Source: Natronomonas salsuginis
GTDB taxonomy: Archaea; Halobacteriota; Halobacteria; Halobacteriales; Haloarculaceae
Direction: 5' to 3'
DNA length: 64,000 nt
NCBI RefSeq assembly: GCF_005239135.1
Contig: NZ_QKNX01000001.1
Coordinates: 558,001-622,000 of the forward strand
Below the pieces are notes generated by a model that saw nothing but the letters and a program-made list of their open reading frames with translations, was not told where the DNA came from and made no database searches. Of the stretch, positions 32,257-41,477 are shown in pieces (position 1 is the stretch's first letter; each line of letters opens with the position of its first letter). The position numbers and the translations under genes were made by a program.

Positions 32257-33374
32257 GCCGTCGAAACACCTCCGAAGATGCCCTGCGGACGGAACAGTAA
32301 CACGAGGATCATCACCGCGAAGACGGCGGCGTCGTTGAAGTCCGAGGGGAGCCAGATCGTCGAGGTGGTGAAGACGATCCCGATAACGAGCCCGCCGGCG
32401 ATCGCGCCGTAGATCGACCCGATCCCGCCGAGGATCACCGCCGCGAAGATGAGCAAGAGGAGCAGCCACCCGAAGTCGAACTGGATCGTCCCACGCAACA
32501 TCACGTAGAGATACCCGGAGGCACCCGCGAGCCCGCCGCCGAGAATCCAGGTTGCCGTGACGACCCGTTCGGCCGGGATCCCGGTGATGAGCGCGAGGTC
32601 CTTGTTGTCCGCCATCGCCCGCATCGCGGTCCCGAGTTTCGTGTTCTGTAGCATGAAGTGCATCGCGAGCATCAACAGGACGGCTGAGACGGCGAGCGTC
32701 AACTGGTGGGCGTTGACCGACAGTCCGAGAGGGGCAAAGGCGAGGTTCGACGCCTCGACGCTCGCGGTGACCCCGCGGCTGCTGGCGCCGTAGACGAACT
32801 GGAGCAGGTATCTGACGATCAACGCGGCACCGATCGACGCGATGAGTATCGAGATGCCGCTCCGGTCTCGCATCGGCTTGTAGAACGCCCGATCAAGCGC
32901 GAGCGCGATGAGCGCGGTGGCGACGAACGCCACGAGCAAGCCGAGCAAGATCGCCAGGGGCGTGGTGAGAATGTGCGCGCCGATATCGCCCGGCGTCGCA
33001 TCGCCCGCGCCGCGAACCGTCAAGAGCGCACGAAGCGGGATCTCGCTCCCGGCGGCGACGACGAACGCGACGCCCCAGCCGGTGAACGCGCCGGTCGTGA
33101 TGAGGTCGCCGTGAGAAAAGTTCGCGAAGTTGAGAATGCTGTACGTCATCGAGAGCCCGATTCCGGCCAGTCCGATCACGAGCCCGATGACGATGCCGTT
33201 CCAGAGATTCGACCTGAGTCGCCCCGTCGAGAGCGCGCCGCCGATCGGCCCGACCTCGATTCCGGCGAGTTTCGCCACGAGATCGACGAGAAGGAGTGCG
33301 CCGAACAGCACAGCGACGACGAGCCCCGGCCGTTCCCGTATCGACCCGGTGACTGTTGATTCAGTTGTGCCCAT
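32253..33374 (-). CDS. livH: LivH-type ABC transporter permease
   Basis: A 373-residue permease with about eight to nine transmembrane helices. LivH features include SMTYSILNFANFSHGDLITTGAF near the N-terminus, GTAMRAMADNKDLALITGIPAERV as the cytoplasmic coupling loop and ILGGIGSIYGAIAGGLVIGI near the end. It heads livHMGF and starts at ATG 33374. The substrate-binding gene normally found beside livH is absent here and lies beyond livF on the other strand. The upstream region is shared with the divergent pgk gene. Confidence 0.93.
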   Translation of the reverse strand: MGTTESTVTGSIRERPGLVVAVLFGALLLVDLVAKLAGIEVGPIGGALSTGRLRSNLWNGIVIGLVIGLAGIGLSMTYSILNFANFSHGDLITTGAFTGWGVAFVVAAGSEIPLRALLTVRGAGDATPGDIGAHILTTPLAILLGLLVAFVATALIALALDRAFYKPMRDRSGISILIASIGAALIVRYLLQFVYGASSRGVTASVEASNLAFAPLGLSVNAHQLTLAVSAVLLMLAMHFMLQNTKLGTAMRAMADNKDLALITGIPAERVVTATWILGGGLAGASGYLYVMLRGTIQFDFGWLLLLLIFAAVILGGIGSIYGAIAGGLVIGIVFTTSTIWLPSDFNDAAVFAVMILVLLFRPQGIFGGVSTA

Positions 33375-33407
33375 GTATGCGCGTCACTTGCTGGTGGTGG
33401 GACACCC

Positions 33408-33424
33408 AAGAGTAAATAACTCTT
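33408..33424. promoter_or_regulatory. Palindrome around a TATA-like core between livH and pgk
   Basis: aagagt-aaata-actctt is a perfect 6 bp inverted repeat around an AT core, 34 bp upstream of livH and 66 bp upstream of pgk. It is placed to be a divergent promoter and operator. The regulator is unknown. Confidence 0.45.
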
Positions 33425-33489
33425 TGTTCCGCTTCGACGGCGGAATCCGAACGGAAAGGACTTTGCTCGGTCCGTCGGGAACTCCGAGC

Positions 33490-34680
33490 ATGATACGGTT
33501 GCTCGACGATCTCGATGCCGAGGGGGCCGCGGTTGGGGTCCGCGTTGACATCAACAGCCCGATCGGCGAAGACGGGGGGCTTGCCGACGATGCGCGGCTG
33601 CTCGCGCACGTCGATACGATCTCCGAACTGTGTCGGCGTGGGGCGCGCGTCGCGCTTCTCGCTCATCAGGGACGACCGGGCGGTGAGGATTTTACTGAAC
33701 TACGCGCCCACGCGAAACGCCTCGACGAACTCGTCGATGCGCCGATCGAGTACTGCGATTCGACGTTCTCGTCGGACGCCCGAGCACGGATCGATGCGCT
33801 CGATTCTGGGACGGCGGTGCTGTTGGAGAACACTCGCTTTTATTCGGAGGAGTATATGTCGTTCACCCCCGACGACGCTGTGAACACCTACCTCGTCTGC
33901 AGACTCGCCCCCGCACTCGACGCGTACGTCAACGACGCCTTCGCGACGTCTCATCGTCGGCAGCCGTCGATCATCGGCTTCCCCCAGCGACTCCCGTCGT
34001 TCGCCGGTCGGGTGATGGAACGCGAGCTCGACGTGCTCGGGAACATTGCGAGGAGCCCCGAACCGCGGATCTACGTCCTCGGCGGTGCGAAGGTCGACGA
34101 CTCGATCGACGTGGCGAGATCCGTGCTCGAACGCGGTCTCGCGGACGCGGTCCTGACGGCGGGGATCGTCGGTAACGCGTTCTTGCTCGCGGACGGCGTC
34201 TCACTCGGGGCGGCGTCGGCAGCGGTCGTCAATGAACGGAGTCACGATGCGGTCAAGAACGCCGGTGACCTCCTCGACGACTTCAGCCATCGCATCTACA
34301 TGCCCCGCGATGTCGCCATCGAACGGGATGGCGAACGGTGCGAACTCGACCTCGAAGAACTGCCGAGCGACAGTTCGGCGATGGACATCGGCGCTCGAAC
34401 CGTCGCCACGTACGCCGAAATTCTCGAGGACGCTGGCACCGCGATACTCAACGGCCCCGCGGGGGTGTTCGAGGACGACCGCTTCGAGACCGGAACGCTC
34501 GAACTGTACAAAGCGGCGACGCGGGCCGAAACGAGCATCGTCGGCGGTGGTGACACCGCCTCCGCGCTCCGAAAGCTCGGGCTCTTGGACGGGTTCGACC
34601 ACGTTTCGACGGGGGGCGGCGCCGCGCTACAGATGCTGACCGGCGACACGCTGGTGGGCGTTGAAGCGCTCGACCGATAG
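33490..34680 (+). CDS. pgk: Phosphoglycerate kinase
   Basis: It interconverts 1,3-bisphosphoglycerate plus ADP and 3-phosphoglycerate plus ATP in glycolysis and gluconeogenesis. The 396-residue protein starts MIRLLDDLDAEGAAVGVRVD. VRVDINSPIGEDG is the substrate-binding loop (bacterial consensus RVDFNVP), LLAHQGRPGG, ENTRFY and FVNDAF-like AYVNDAFATSHRRQPS follow, and YVLGGAKVDDS and IVGGGDTASALRKLG form the nucleotide-binding domain. The acidic composition is haloarchaeal. It is divergent from livH; a GNAT gene follows 4 bp after its stop. Confidence 0.95.
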   Translation: MIRLLDDLDAEGAAVGVRVDINSPIGEDGGLADDARLLAHVDTISELCRRGARVALLAHQGRPGGEDFTELRAHAKRLDELVDAPIEYCDSTFSSDARARIDALDSGTAVLLENTRFYSEEYMSFTPDDAVNTYLVCRLAPALDAYVNDAFATSHRRQPSIIGFPQRLPSFAGRVMERELDVLGNIARSPEPRIYVLGGAKVDDSIDVARSVLERGLADAVLTAGIVGNAFLLADGVSLGAASAAVVNERSHDAVKNAGDLLDDFSHRIYMPRDVAIERDGERCELDLEELPSDSSAMDIGARTVATYAEILEDAGTAILNGPAGVFEDDRFETGTLELYKAATRAETSIVGGGDTASALRKLGLLDGFDHVSTGGGAALQMLTGDTLVGVEALDR

Positions 34681-34684
34681 CCGT

Positions 34685-35185
34685 ATGCAGCACCCGACCG
34701 ACGTGACGATCGAACCGGCGGACGCTTCGGATGTCGACACACTCGCCGAGCTGTGGGTCGAACTCGCGGCTGATCAGCGTCGATACGGCTCGCATCTGCT
34801 CGCGGCCGACAACGGATCACGGATTTTGGAGGCGATGCGGCATCACGTCGCCACCGACACGGCGATCGTCGCGCGGCGTGACGGCGACCTCGTCGGGTTC
34901 GTGACGTTCGGGGTGGAGACGGGACGCTACCGCCAAGATGCGGTCCGCGGGATCGTTCACAACATCTACGTGCGCGATCCCGACCGCAGCGAGGGGATCG
35001 GCAGCGGCCTGCTGGACGCGGCGGAGGACGCGCTACGTGATATGGGAGTCGACATCGTCGCGTTGCAGGCGATGGCCGACAACGCCGACGCACGGGCGTT
35101 TTACGACCGACACGGCTATGCGGCCCACCGGATCGAACTCGAAAAGCCCATCAACGACGACCTCGTCACGTCCGATAGCGGTTAA
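34685..35185 (+). CDS. GNAT family N-acetyltransferase
   Basis: A 166-residue acetyltransferase. The acetyl-CoA-binding loop is seen in IYVRDPDRSEGIGSGLLDAAE (RxxGxGxxL variant with Glu) and the C-terminal strand in MADNADARAFYDRHGY. The substrate is unknown. ATG 34685 is four bases after the pgk stop, so it is probably co-transcribed with pgk. Confidence 0.9.
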   Translation: MQHPTDVTIEPADASDVDTLAELWVELAADQRRYGSHLLAADNGSRILEAMRHHVATDTAIVARRDGDLVGFVTFGVETGRYRQDAVRGIVHNIYVRDPDRSEGIGSGLLDAAEDALRDMGVDIVALQAMADNADARAFYDRHGYAAHRIELEKPINDDLVTSDSG

Positions 35186-35193
35186 TGCGCAGC

Positions 35194-35267
35194 GCCAGGG
35201 GAGCTTGGGTGGTTCAAGCACCCGACTTGTAATCGGGAGTTCGAGGGTTCAAATCCCTCCCCTGGCT
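35194..35267 (+). tRNA. tRNA-Thr (anticodon TGT)
   Basis: Acceptor strands GCCAGGG and CCCTGGC pair perfectly, with discriminator U. The anticodon stem is CCCGA/TCGGG with loop CTTGTAA, giving anticodon TGT (threonine). The T arm is GAGGG-TTCAAAT-CCCTC. It is a second threonine isoacceptor in the window; no att-like duplication was found at this one. Confidence 0.95.
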
Positions 35268-35515
35268 TATTCTTCTGAGTCCCCGCGGTGGAGGGGCGAG
35301 CGAACCCTGACGCCAGTCGAGGCGAGCCACCAGCGGAGTTCGGCTCCGCCCCACGTGACTGTGCACGGATGGTAGCCCTTGCGGCGGCGAAAGTCGACAA
35401 AAGCGGCAGCGACCGACGACGCTGGGCTCGACGAGGAGTACCTCTGGGAACCACGTTCGCCGGACGAGCATGCTGTCGCTCGATCCTAGACTGACGATCA
35501 CTCCGAAGAACGCCG

Positions 35516-36601
35516 CTATTCGTCGGCAAGTTCCAGATCCGCGCTCACCGTTGGGGCGTGGTCGGGCGACGAACGGACGCCGTCGTAGATCGACATGAGG
35601 TTCGACACCGTGTGGCGAATGTCGTAGGGGTCGATAGCCGCCCTCGGATCAGACGTCGAATCGAGGCACGCTCGGATCGCGTCGGCCATCGATTCGAGAT
35701 TCCCGTACTCGAACCGCCGGCCGTTGGCAGATCCGATCGTTTGATCGAACGGCGCGACGTCGGCCGCCGCAACCGGGGTTCCACAGGCGTTCGCTTCCAA
35801 GGGCGACAACCCGAGCGTATCGGCCGTTGAGGCGGTCACGAACGCGTCGATGGACGAGTAGAACACCGGCAGGGATTCGCGGGGAAGAAAGTCGCGAACC
35901 TCGACGTTCGACGGTGCGTTCCCCTCGATCCAGGCTCGCCGGGGACCCTCTCCGACGATGACGAACTCGTGTTCCGGCAGCGTCTCCGCGACACGAAGGA
36001 TCTCCTCGACGTTCTTCTCCATGCTGAGCCGCCCGCTGTAGCCGATCACCGTGCGGTCGGGATACCAGTCCTTTGCGGTCGGCGAAAAGAACTCCGTGTC
36101 GATCCCCACGGGGAGTCGAACGTGCGGTACGTCTCGGTCGATCCGATCCGTGGACGCCGTCACGACGTCGAAACTCCGGAGAAACGACGTTTCGACGGGG
36201 ACGTAAAGCCGCTTGAGGGCGTTCGCGACCGCTTCGAACCTGACGTTCTGGTAGAAGTACTCCTCGATCGGAGTGTGGTGAGTGTAGATGGACGGCAGAT
36301 CGCGTTTTTTCGCGTAGTATCGTCCGAGTCGACCGACAGTTGCCGGGCCGTGACAGTGGACGATATCCAGTTCGGGAAGCGTCGACGGACGCCGAACGAG
36401 CGGGATCCGATACCCCGGATAAAACGGGTTGGGAACCGACCGAACTGGGAGCTCTCGATCGCTGGGGGCGTAGTCGCCGTCGGGGTAGACGACGTACACC
36501 TCGTGGCCCTCGCCTTCGAGCGCCTCACGCCACAGTTTGATCGTGTACGTCACGCCGTCGATCTCGGGAAAGTAACTGTCAGTGAAAAAGCCGATCCTCA
36601 T
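35516..36601 (-). CDS. GT4-family glycosyltransferase
   Basis: A 361-residue retaining glycosyltransferase of the GT-B fold. The start MRIGFFTDSYFPEIDGVTYT and the acceptor-domain segment PELDIVHCHGPATVGRLG are typical of the alpha-mannosyl or glucosyl-diacylglycerol transferase branch. The C-terminal donor domain shows VIGYSGRLSMEKNVEEIL, FVIVGEGP and the EX7E region in TADTLGLSPLEANACGTPV. It begins immediately after the stop of the preceding GT4 gene (TGA then ATG), so the two are an operon. It probably adds sugar to a lipid or glycan at the membrane. Confidence 0.92.
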   Translation of the reverse strand: MRIGFFTDSYFPEIDGVTYTIKLWREALEGEGHEVYVVYPDGDYAPSDRELPVRSVPNPFYPGYRIPLVRRPSTLPELDIVHCHGPATVGRLGRYYAKKRDLPSIYTHHTPIEEYFYQNVRFEAVANALKRLYVPVETSFLRSFDVVTASTDRIDRDVPHVRLPVGIDTEFFSPTAKDWYPDRTVIGYSGRLSMEKNVEEILRVAETLPEHEFVIVGEGPRRAWIEGNAPSNVEVRDFLPRESLPVFYSSIDAFVTASTADTLGLSPLEANACGTPVAAADVAPFDQTIGSANGRRFEYGNLESMADAIRACLDSTSDPRAAIDPYDIRHTVSNLMSIYDGVRSSPDHAPTVSADLELADE

Positions 36602-37639
36602 TCAGACCGCCTCCGAGTACAGCGTTCGATACTCCGCTGCGATCGATTCGAGCGAGAACGATTCGCTCCGAGCGGCGGCGTTCGAGCCGAGCCGACGGCG
36701 CAGCTCGGGGTCGTCGAGTCGCTCCAGTGCGTCCACGAACGGGTCGAGGTCTCCGAACGGGGCATCGACCTTGAGACACTCCTCGCCGTCGTCGAGCCAC
36801 GAGAACGGTTCGATGTCGCGGACGACGATCGGTTTTCCGGCCGCCATCGCCTCCAACAGCGCGATGCCCTCGTTCTCCTCGTGGGTGGGAAAACAGAAGA
36901 TGTCGCCCGCCGCGTACGCGCCGCGAACGTCGTCGACGTAGCCCGTGAACGTGCAGTTGTCCGGCGACTCGCGGATCAATCGGGTGGTGTCTCGACCTTT
37001 CATCTCCAAATCGAGCGGACCGAACCACGCGAAATCGATCTCCGGGCGGCGACGGGCGAGTTCGACGAAGGTTTCGAGCCCCTTGCGTTTGAGGACGTGG
37101 CCGACGAGGAAGACGACGGGCGGTTCGAGCCCGTATCGTCGACGATACTCGTCGGCAAGCGACTCGAAGCCGTCGAGTTTTTCCAGATCGACCCCGTTGG
37201 AGATGACAGTCGTCGGCGTATCGGTGTACGTTTCGATCAACCGACGGTTGTAGTCGGACGGACAGACCAACAGATCCGCCTGTCCGTACGCCCATTCGAG
37301 ATAGGGTTTCAGCGGCTTCGAGATGGCGTTTGTGAACCGGAAGCTGTCTCCGAAGTCCTCCGCAGTGACGTGCGTGTGTGCGATGACTGGGATTCCGTTC
37401 GATCGGGCCCGTTTCGCGTACCACAGCGATCGGGGCCCCACGAGATTGCAGTGAAACACGTCGACATCGAGCGATGGATCGGTCGTGTAGTGAATGCCCA
37501 GTTCGTCGAGCATTTTCCGCTGGTGGGCGACCGATTCTCGGATACCGCCGGTGACGTGGGACTCGAACTCTAGATAATGGCTTACGACCGGTGCGTGATC
37601 GGGGGGTATCGACCCGGTGTCCGAGCGCTCCAAACTCAT
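36602..37639 (-). CDS. GT4-family glycosyltransferase
   Basis: A 345-residue GT-B fold enzyme. The N-terminal part has VVSHYLEFESHVTGGIRESV and DVFHCNLVGPRSLWYAKRAR. The donor domain has VVFLVGHVLKRKGLETFVEL, FAWFGPLDLEM and the EX7E motif in HEENEGIALLEAMAAGKPIV. It is the first gene of a two-gene transferase operon, with the second adjacent and no spacer. The sulfatase-like gene lies 61 bp upstream. Donor and acceptor are unknown. Confidence 0.92.
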   Translation of the reverse strand: MSLERSDTGSIPPDHAPVVSHYLEFESHVTGGIRESVAHQRKMLDELGIHYTTDPSLDVDVFHCNLVGPRSLWYAKRARSNGIPVIAHTHVTAEDFGDSFRFTNAISKPLKPYLEWAYGQADLLVCPSDYNRRLIETYTDTPTTVISNGVDLEKLDGFESLADEYRRRYGLEPPVVFLVGHVLKRKGLETFVELARRRPEIDFAWFGPLDLEMKGRDTTRLIRESPDNCTFTGYVDDVRGAYAAGDIFCFPTHEENEGIALLEAMAAGKPIVVRDIEPFSWLDDGEECLKVDAPFGDLDPFVDALERLDDPELRRRLGSNAAARSESFSLESIAAEYRTLYSEAV

Positions 37640-37700
37640 GGATGAATCCGATACTGGCGTCCGATCCGGGGCGTTGTCGTCGCGTGACTGTCACCGGCCG

Positions 37701-38555
37701 TCAATCGAGTTCGAGCCATGGCACCTCCATGAGCGGTGCGATGTGCGTCTCGATGTGATGTTCCCAAACACCCTGTTCGCCGAACGCTTCACCGTGGTCG
37801 GCGGTCACTACGACTCGCCCGTCGAGCTCCGAAGACAGATCTGCGATCGCATCGAGTGCGATTCGGAGATTCTCCTCGTACAGCTCCAGTGCGGCCTCTC
37901 GGGTGCCGTTTCGGAGCAGGTCGGTCGGGTCGAGTTCGAGCCAGAGGCCGATCTTCTGGGCGAGTTCGCTCGAATCGAGGGCGCTCTCGACGCTCTGCCG
38001 GATCGACGCTCCGATCGACGAGCGCTTCCCGCGGGCGGCGGCCGTCTCCGCCTCGTCCTGTCTTCGGATCCCCTTCTGGATCTGTTTCAGCTTCTTTCCC
38101 TTGCCACGAGAGAGATAGGGTGCGTGCGGTTGCATGTAGTGGAAGACGGTTCTGTCCGCGCGTTCGACGGCGTCCTGATTGGCACGATACGCCGCTTCGA
38201 GACTCTCTGGAGGGACGGTTCCGAGATCGTCGTCCCATCCGGTCTTCCACACGTCAAACACGTCGCTGATGTGATTCGTCGCCGTCCACTCGTAATCACA
38301 GCTTGCCCCCCACTTGAGCTCGTTCAGCGGGATTCCGAGGCTGTTGATGAACGGGTTTCCGGAGAAGTACGCGATGTCGTGGTCGCCGGTGAACGTTCGG
38401 TAGGCCCATTCTGGGGTCGACGAGCCGGTGCTCCGGCGCTTTTCCAGCGTCCCGTCGAGATACTCGTCGTACACGTCGCTGAAGGTGTCGTACCGACACG
38501 CATCCAACACGATGCAGTGATCCCAGTCCGAACCCAGAAAGTCCTGATCGTCCAT
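37701..38555 (-). CDS. Short alkaline phosphatase/sulfatase-superfamily protein
   Basis: A 284-residue protein. The N-terminal WDHCIVLDACRYDTFSDVYD holds the first metal-binding Asp of the superfamily and RVVVTADHGEAFGEQGVWEH the second Asp-His metal site; the segment FHYMQPHAPYL resembles the substrate pocket. It is shorter than ordinary sulfatases (450-550) and matches haloarchaeal sulfatase-like proteins found in glycosylation clusters. It may transfer or remove a sulfate or phosphate group from a surface glycan. ATG 38555 is used; GTG 38558 precedes it. Confidence 0.82.
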   Translation of the reverse strand: MDDQDFLGSDWDHCIVLDACRYDTFSDVYDEYLDGTLEKRRSTGSSTPEWAYRTFTGDHDIAYFSGNPFINSLGIPLNELKWGASCDYEWTATNHISDVFDVWKTGWDDDLGTVPPESLEAAYRANQDAVERADRTVFHYMQPHAPYLSRGKGKKLKQIQKGIRRQDEAETAAARGKRSSIGASIRQSVESALDSSELAQKIGLWLELDPTDLLRNGTREAALELYEENLRIALDAIADLSSELDGRVVVTADHGEAFGEQGVWEHHIETHIAPLMEVPWLELD

Positions 38556-38684
38556 CACTTGGGTCGCAGTTTGTGGCAGCGTATTTTATGTGTATTGATA
38601 CTCCCTGCGACCCGTGAACACGGCCGCGTTCGATGTGGATTCAACGAGATGGCGTGGGCGAGTTGGACCGAATCGGACGGAGCG

Positions 38685-40253
38685 TTACTCGAGATACCCG
38701 AGTTCTCGGAGCCGGTCGCGCGTCCCCTCGTCGGCTTCGGCCAGCACGTCTTCCCCGTCCGACGGCGCGTCCGTCGGGCCGTCCCACGCGCCCCCGACGG
38801 CCGCTTCGAACCGTGAGAGGGAGCGTTCTGCGTCGGCGACGAGGTCGTCGTCCGCCGCGTCGATCGGGGAGGACTCGTCGGGATCCTCGTCGAGTCGATA
38901 CCCCTCCTCGGGGATCCGATCCGCCCGAACGTACTTCGCGTCGAGGCTTCGAGCGGCGCGGAGGCGAGCGTACGCCCGATGGTCGTCGGGGAGTTCGATC
39001 CCCGCCTCGCTGGCCTTCTGCTCGAGGTGGTGGAGTTCGATGACCGGCTGGGCGTACTCGACGAACGCGTGATCGCGCTCGCCGCCGACGACCGCTCGCT
39101 GCCCCGGATCGAGGTCGGCCGACCCGGCGTCGTCGAACTCGCGGTACGACTTGGAGAGTAGCGAACGCGTCGGGTCGCGGTCGAGGGCGTCGCCGGCGAT
39201 CTCGACAGCGTTCGCATCCACGCCGAGAGCGTCGAGGACGGTGTGGTAGCAATCGAGCAACTCGACGAGGTCGTCGCGTCGATCCCCCTCGATGTCGGGG
39301 TGTTTTATCAACAGCGGAACGTTGATCAGTTCGTCGTAGAGGGCGAACTCGTGGCCGTACAGCGAGTGCTCGCCGTGAAGTTCGCCGTGGTCCGCACAGA
39401 CGACCACCGTCGTCTCCGACCACTGGCCCGTCTCGCGAAGCCACTCGAACAGCCGGCCGAGTTCGGCGTCCATGTGCGCGATTTCGGCGTCGTAGAGCCC
39501 GCGAATGGCGTCCCACTCCTCGTCGTCGATCCCTCTCGCTCCCGAGTTGTACTCCTTCGAATTCTGGCACACCTCATCGGGATCGACGCCGGGCGCGAAG
39601 CGCTCGCGATACGTCTCCGGCGGATAGTACGGGAGATGAGCGTCCATCAGGTTGACGAACGCGAACCACCCCTCCTCGCTCTCGCTCCCGTCGATGAACG
39701 CCTTGGTTCGGTCGATGACCGCCGGCGTCTTCGAGTCGGCACTCTCCCCGCTCGCGAGTTTGGCGTGGGCGACCGCCCCGAGTCGGACGAGTTTCGACGC
39801 CAGCGTTCGCAGGTACTCGTTGTCGTTGATCGTCTTCCAGACGCTCGCCAGCGGTCCCGAGAGGACGTCACCGGGGAGTGCCTCGAAGAACGAATCGTGA
39901 TCGTCGAAGCCGTCGACGAGCCCGGTGTATGGCGTGATCCAGGCGTTCGAGGAGTAACACGCGGTATCGTACCCGGCCGCTGAGAGGATAGCGGCCAGCG
40001 TGGTGTGGCCATCGAGGTACGGACTCCCCTGATCGGCCCCGTGTTGGCTCGGATAGCGCCCGGTGAAAAGCGACGCGTGAACCGGAAGCGTCCACGGGGC
40101 GGGCGCGACCGCGGAGCCGAACACCGTCGCCTCCTCGGCGAACGCCGATAGCTCGGGCGTCGTGTCCCGGTCGTAGCCGTACGGCCCGAGGCGGTCCTTC
40201 CGAACCGTATCGAGGACGACGAAGAGTACGTTGGACTGACGAGAATCGTCCAT
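38685..40253 (-). CDS. Sulfatase-family protein
   Basis: A 522-residue alkaline phosphatase-superfamily enzyme. NVLFVVLDTVRKDRLGPYGY holds the first metal Asp, and WTLPVHASLFTGRYPSQHG the nucleophile loop, with Thr in the place where classical sulfatases have the Cys or Ser converted to formylglycine. LMDAHLPYYPPE and VVVCADHGELHGEHSLYGHE carry further metal ligands. A Thr nucleophile suggests phosphatase or phosphotransferase-type chemistry rather than formylglycine sulfatase. The acidic 100-residue tail is haloarchaeal. It lies in the surface-glycan region, 129 bp upstream of the shorter homologue. Confidence 0.88.
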   Translation of the reverse strand: MDDSRQSNVLFVVLDTVRKDRLGPYGYDRDTTPELSAFAEEATVFGSAVAPAPWTLPVHASLFTGRYPSQHGADQGSPYLDGHTTLAAILSAAGYDTACYSSNAWITPYTGLVDGFDDHDSFFEALPGDVLSGPLASVWKTINDNEYLRTLASKLVRLGAVAHAKLASGESADSKTPAVIDRTKAFIDGSESEEGWFAFVNLMDAHLPYYPPETYRERFAPGVDPDEVCQNSKEYNSGARGIDDEEWDAIRGLYDAEIAHMDAELGRLFEWLRETGQWSETTVVVCADHGELHGEHSLYGHEFALYDELINVPLLIKHPDIEGDRRDDLVELLDCYHTVLDALGVDANAVEIAGDALDRDPTRSLLSKSYREFDDAGSADLDPGQRAVVGGERDHAFVEYAQPVIELHHLEQKASEAGIELPDDHRAYARLRAARSLDAKYVRADRIPEEGYRLDEDPDESSPIDAADDDLVADAERSLSRFEAAVGGAWDGPTDAPSDGEDVLAEADEGTRDRLRELGYLE

Positions 40254-40364
40254 CGCTAGGCATAGCCAGAGCCAGCCAGATAAAACGATTGGAGTCCGTG
40301 GCGAACGACCTCCCTAATGGACGGCAATCAGACGTTTCAAGCCCTGGAGTGCGATACACGTAGC

Positions 40365-41381
40365 ATGGACGGACGAAAACGGCGGGCATTCGTCACCGGG
40401 CTCTTCGGCACGATTCTCATCTTCGTCGTGTTGGCCGCCGTTATCGGCGTTGATCGCGTTTTGAGTGCTTTGAACTCGGCAGAGCCGACGACGGTCGCGC
40501 TCACCTTCCTCTTGGCGCTCTGTTGGCTGGCGGCGTGGAGCCTCATGCTTCGGACGGTGCTGGCCACCCTCGATGCGGAGATCTCGATCCCGGAGTCGTT
40601 TTTCGTCTACACGGGCGCGGTCTTCGCCAACAATGTGACCCCGTTCGGGCAGGCCGGTGGCGAACCGGTCGCCGCGGCGCTCATCTCGAAGGTGTCAGGG
40701 ACGCGCTACGAAACCGCGCTCGTCAGTATCGCGAGCGTCGACGTGCTCAACGTCGTGCCGTCCATCTCGCTCATCCTCGTCGGGGTCGGCTACTACGCGA
40801 CGGCGTCCGCGGTGAGCGATCGAGTCGAAACCGCTGTCGGTTCAGCGATCGTACTCATCGGAGCCATCGCCCTCGCCATGGTGCTCGTGTGGCGATATCG
40901 CCACGTCCTGGTCGAGCGTCTACCGAGCAGACTGGCACCGTACATCCGGCGGATAAGGCGGGGGCGCGTTGAGACCGCGACCGTCGAAGCCGACATCACC
41001 AATCGGCTGCAGCGGTTCTTCGAGAACATCGAGCGGATCGCGACGAACCGGCGCAACGTCACCGTCGTCGTCGCGCTCTCGCTGGCCGGCTGGCTCTTTC
41101 AAGCGGCTGCGCTCATGGCGGCCTTCGACGCGGTCGGATACAGCGTCCCGCTTTCCGTGTTGGTGTTCGTCATTCCGCTCGCAAACCTCGCCGGAGCGGC
41201 GCCGCTTCCGGGGGGGTTGGGTGGGATCGAAGCCGCGTTCATAGCCCTCTTGATACCGACGACAGGTATCGGCGCAGCGTCGATCACCGCCGCCGTCCTC
41301 ATCTTTCGGGGGGCGATCTACTGGATGCCGGTCGTGATCGGCGGCACGACTGTCTCGGTGCTCGGCATCAGGGCGGTGTGA
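40365..41381 (+). CDS. UPF0104 / LPG-synthase-TM-type flippase-like membrane protein
   Basis: A 338-residue protein with about eight transmembrane helices. Signature segments are FFVYTGAVFANNVTPFGQAGGEPVAA near residue 85 and LANLAGAAPLPGGLGGIEAAFIAL near residue 280, the hallmark of the UPF0104 (lysylphosphatidylglycerol synthase TM region) family. Members are suspected lipid or polyprenyl-glycan flippases. The ATG at 40365 fits the family; an earlier ATG at 40317 adds unconserved residues. Divergent from the sulfatase gene, in the surface-glycan region. Confidence 0.88.
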   Translation: MDGRKRRAFVTGLFGTILIFVVLAAVIGVDRVLSALNSAEPTTVALTFLLALCWLAAWSLMLRTVLATLDAEISIPESFFVYTGAVFANNVTPFGQAGGEPVAAALISKVSGTRYETALVSIASVDVLNVVPSISLILVGVGYYATASAVSDRVETAVGSAIVLIGAIALAMVLVWRYRHVLVERLPSRLAPYIRRIRRGRVETATVEADITNRLQRFFENIERIATNRRNVTVVVALSLAGWLFQAAALMAAFDAVGYSVPLSVLVFVIPLANLAGAAPLPGGLGGIEAAFIALLIPTTGIGAASITAAVLIFRGAIYWMPVVIGGTTVSVLGIRAV

Positions 41382-41477
41382 CGACGCGCAACCGTTCGAG
41401 CGCGGCCGTCGATTCCCATCGCCACGCTCCGCTCTCCACCACCAACTCTTATACTCGATAGCGTCTACCCTTCGGTG

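Noticed and set aside
30712-32412. Long plus-strand open frame of 566 codons opposite livG/livM
   Set aside because: Arg- and Glu-rich antisense frame of a GC-rich coding strand; livG and livM on the minus strand have clear family motifs.
35194-35280. Second integrative element at tRNA-Thr(TGT)
   Set aside because: No repeat of its 3' end, no integrase and no change of GC downstream.
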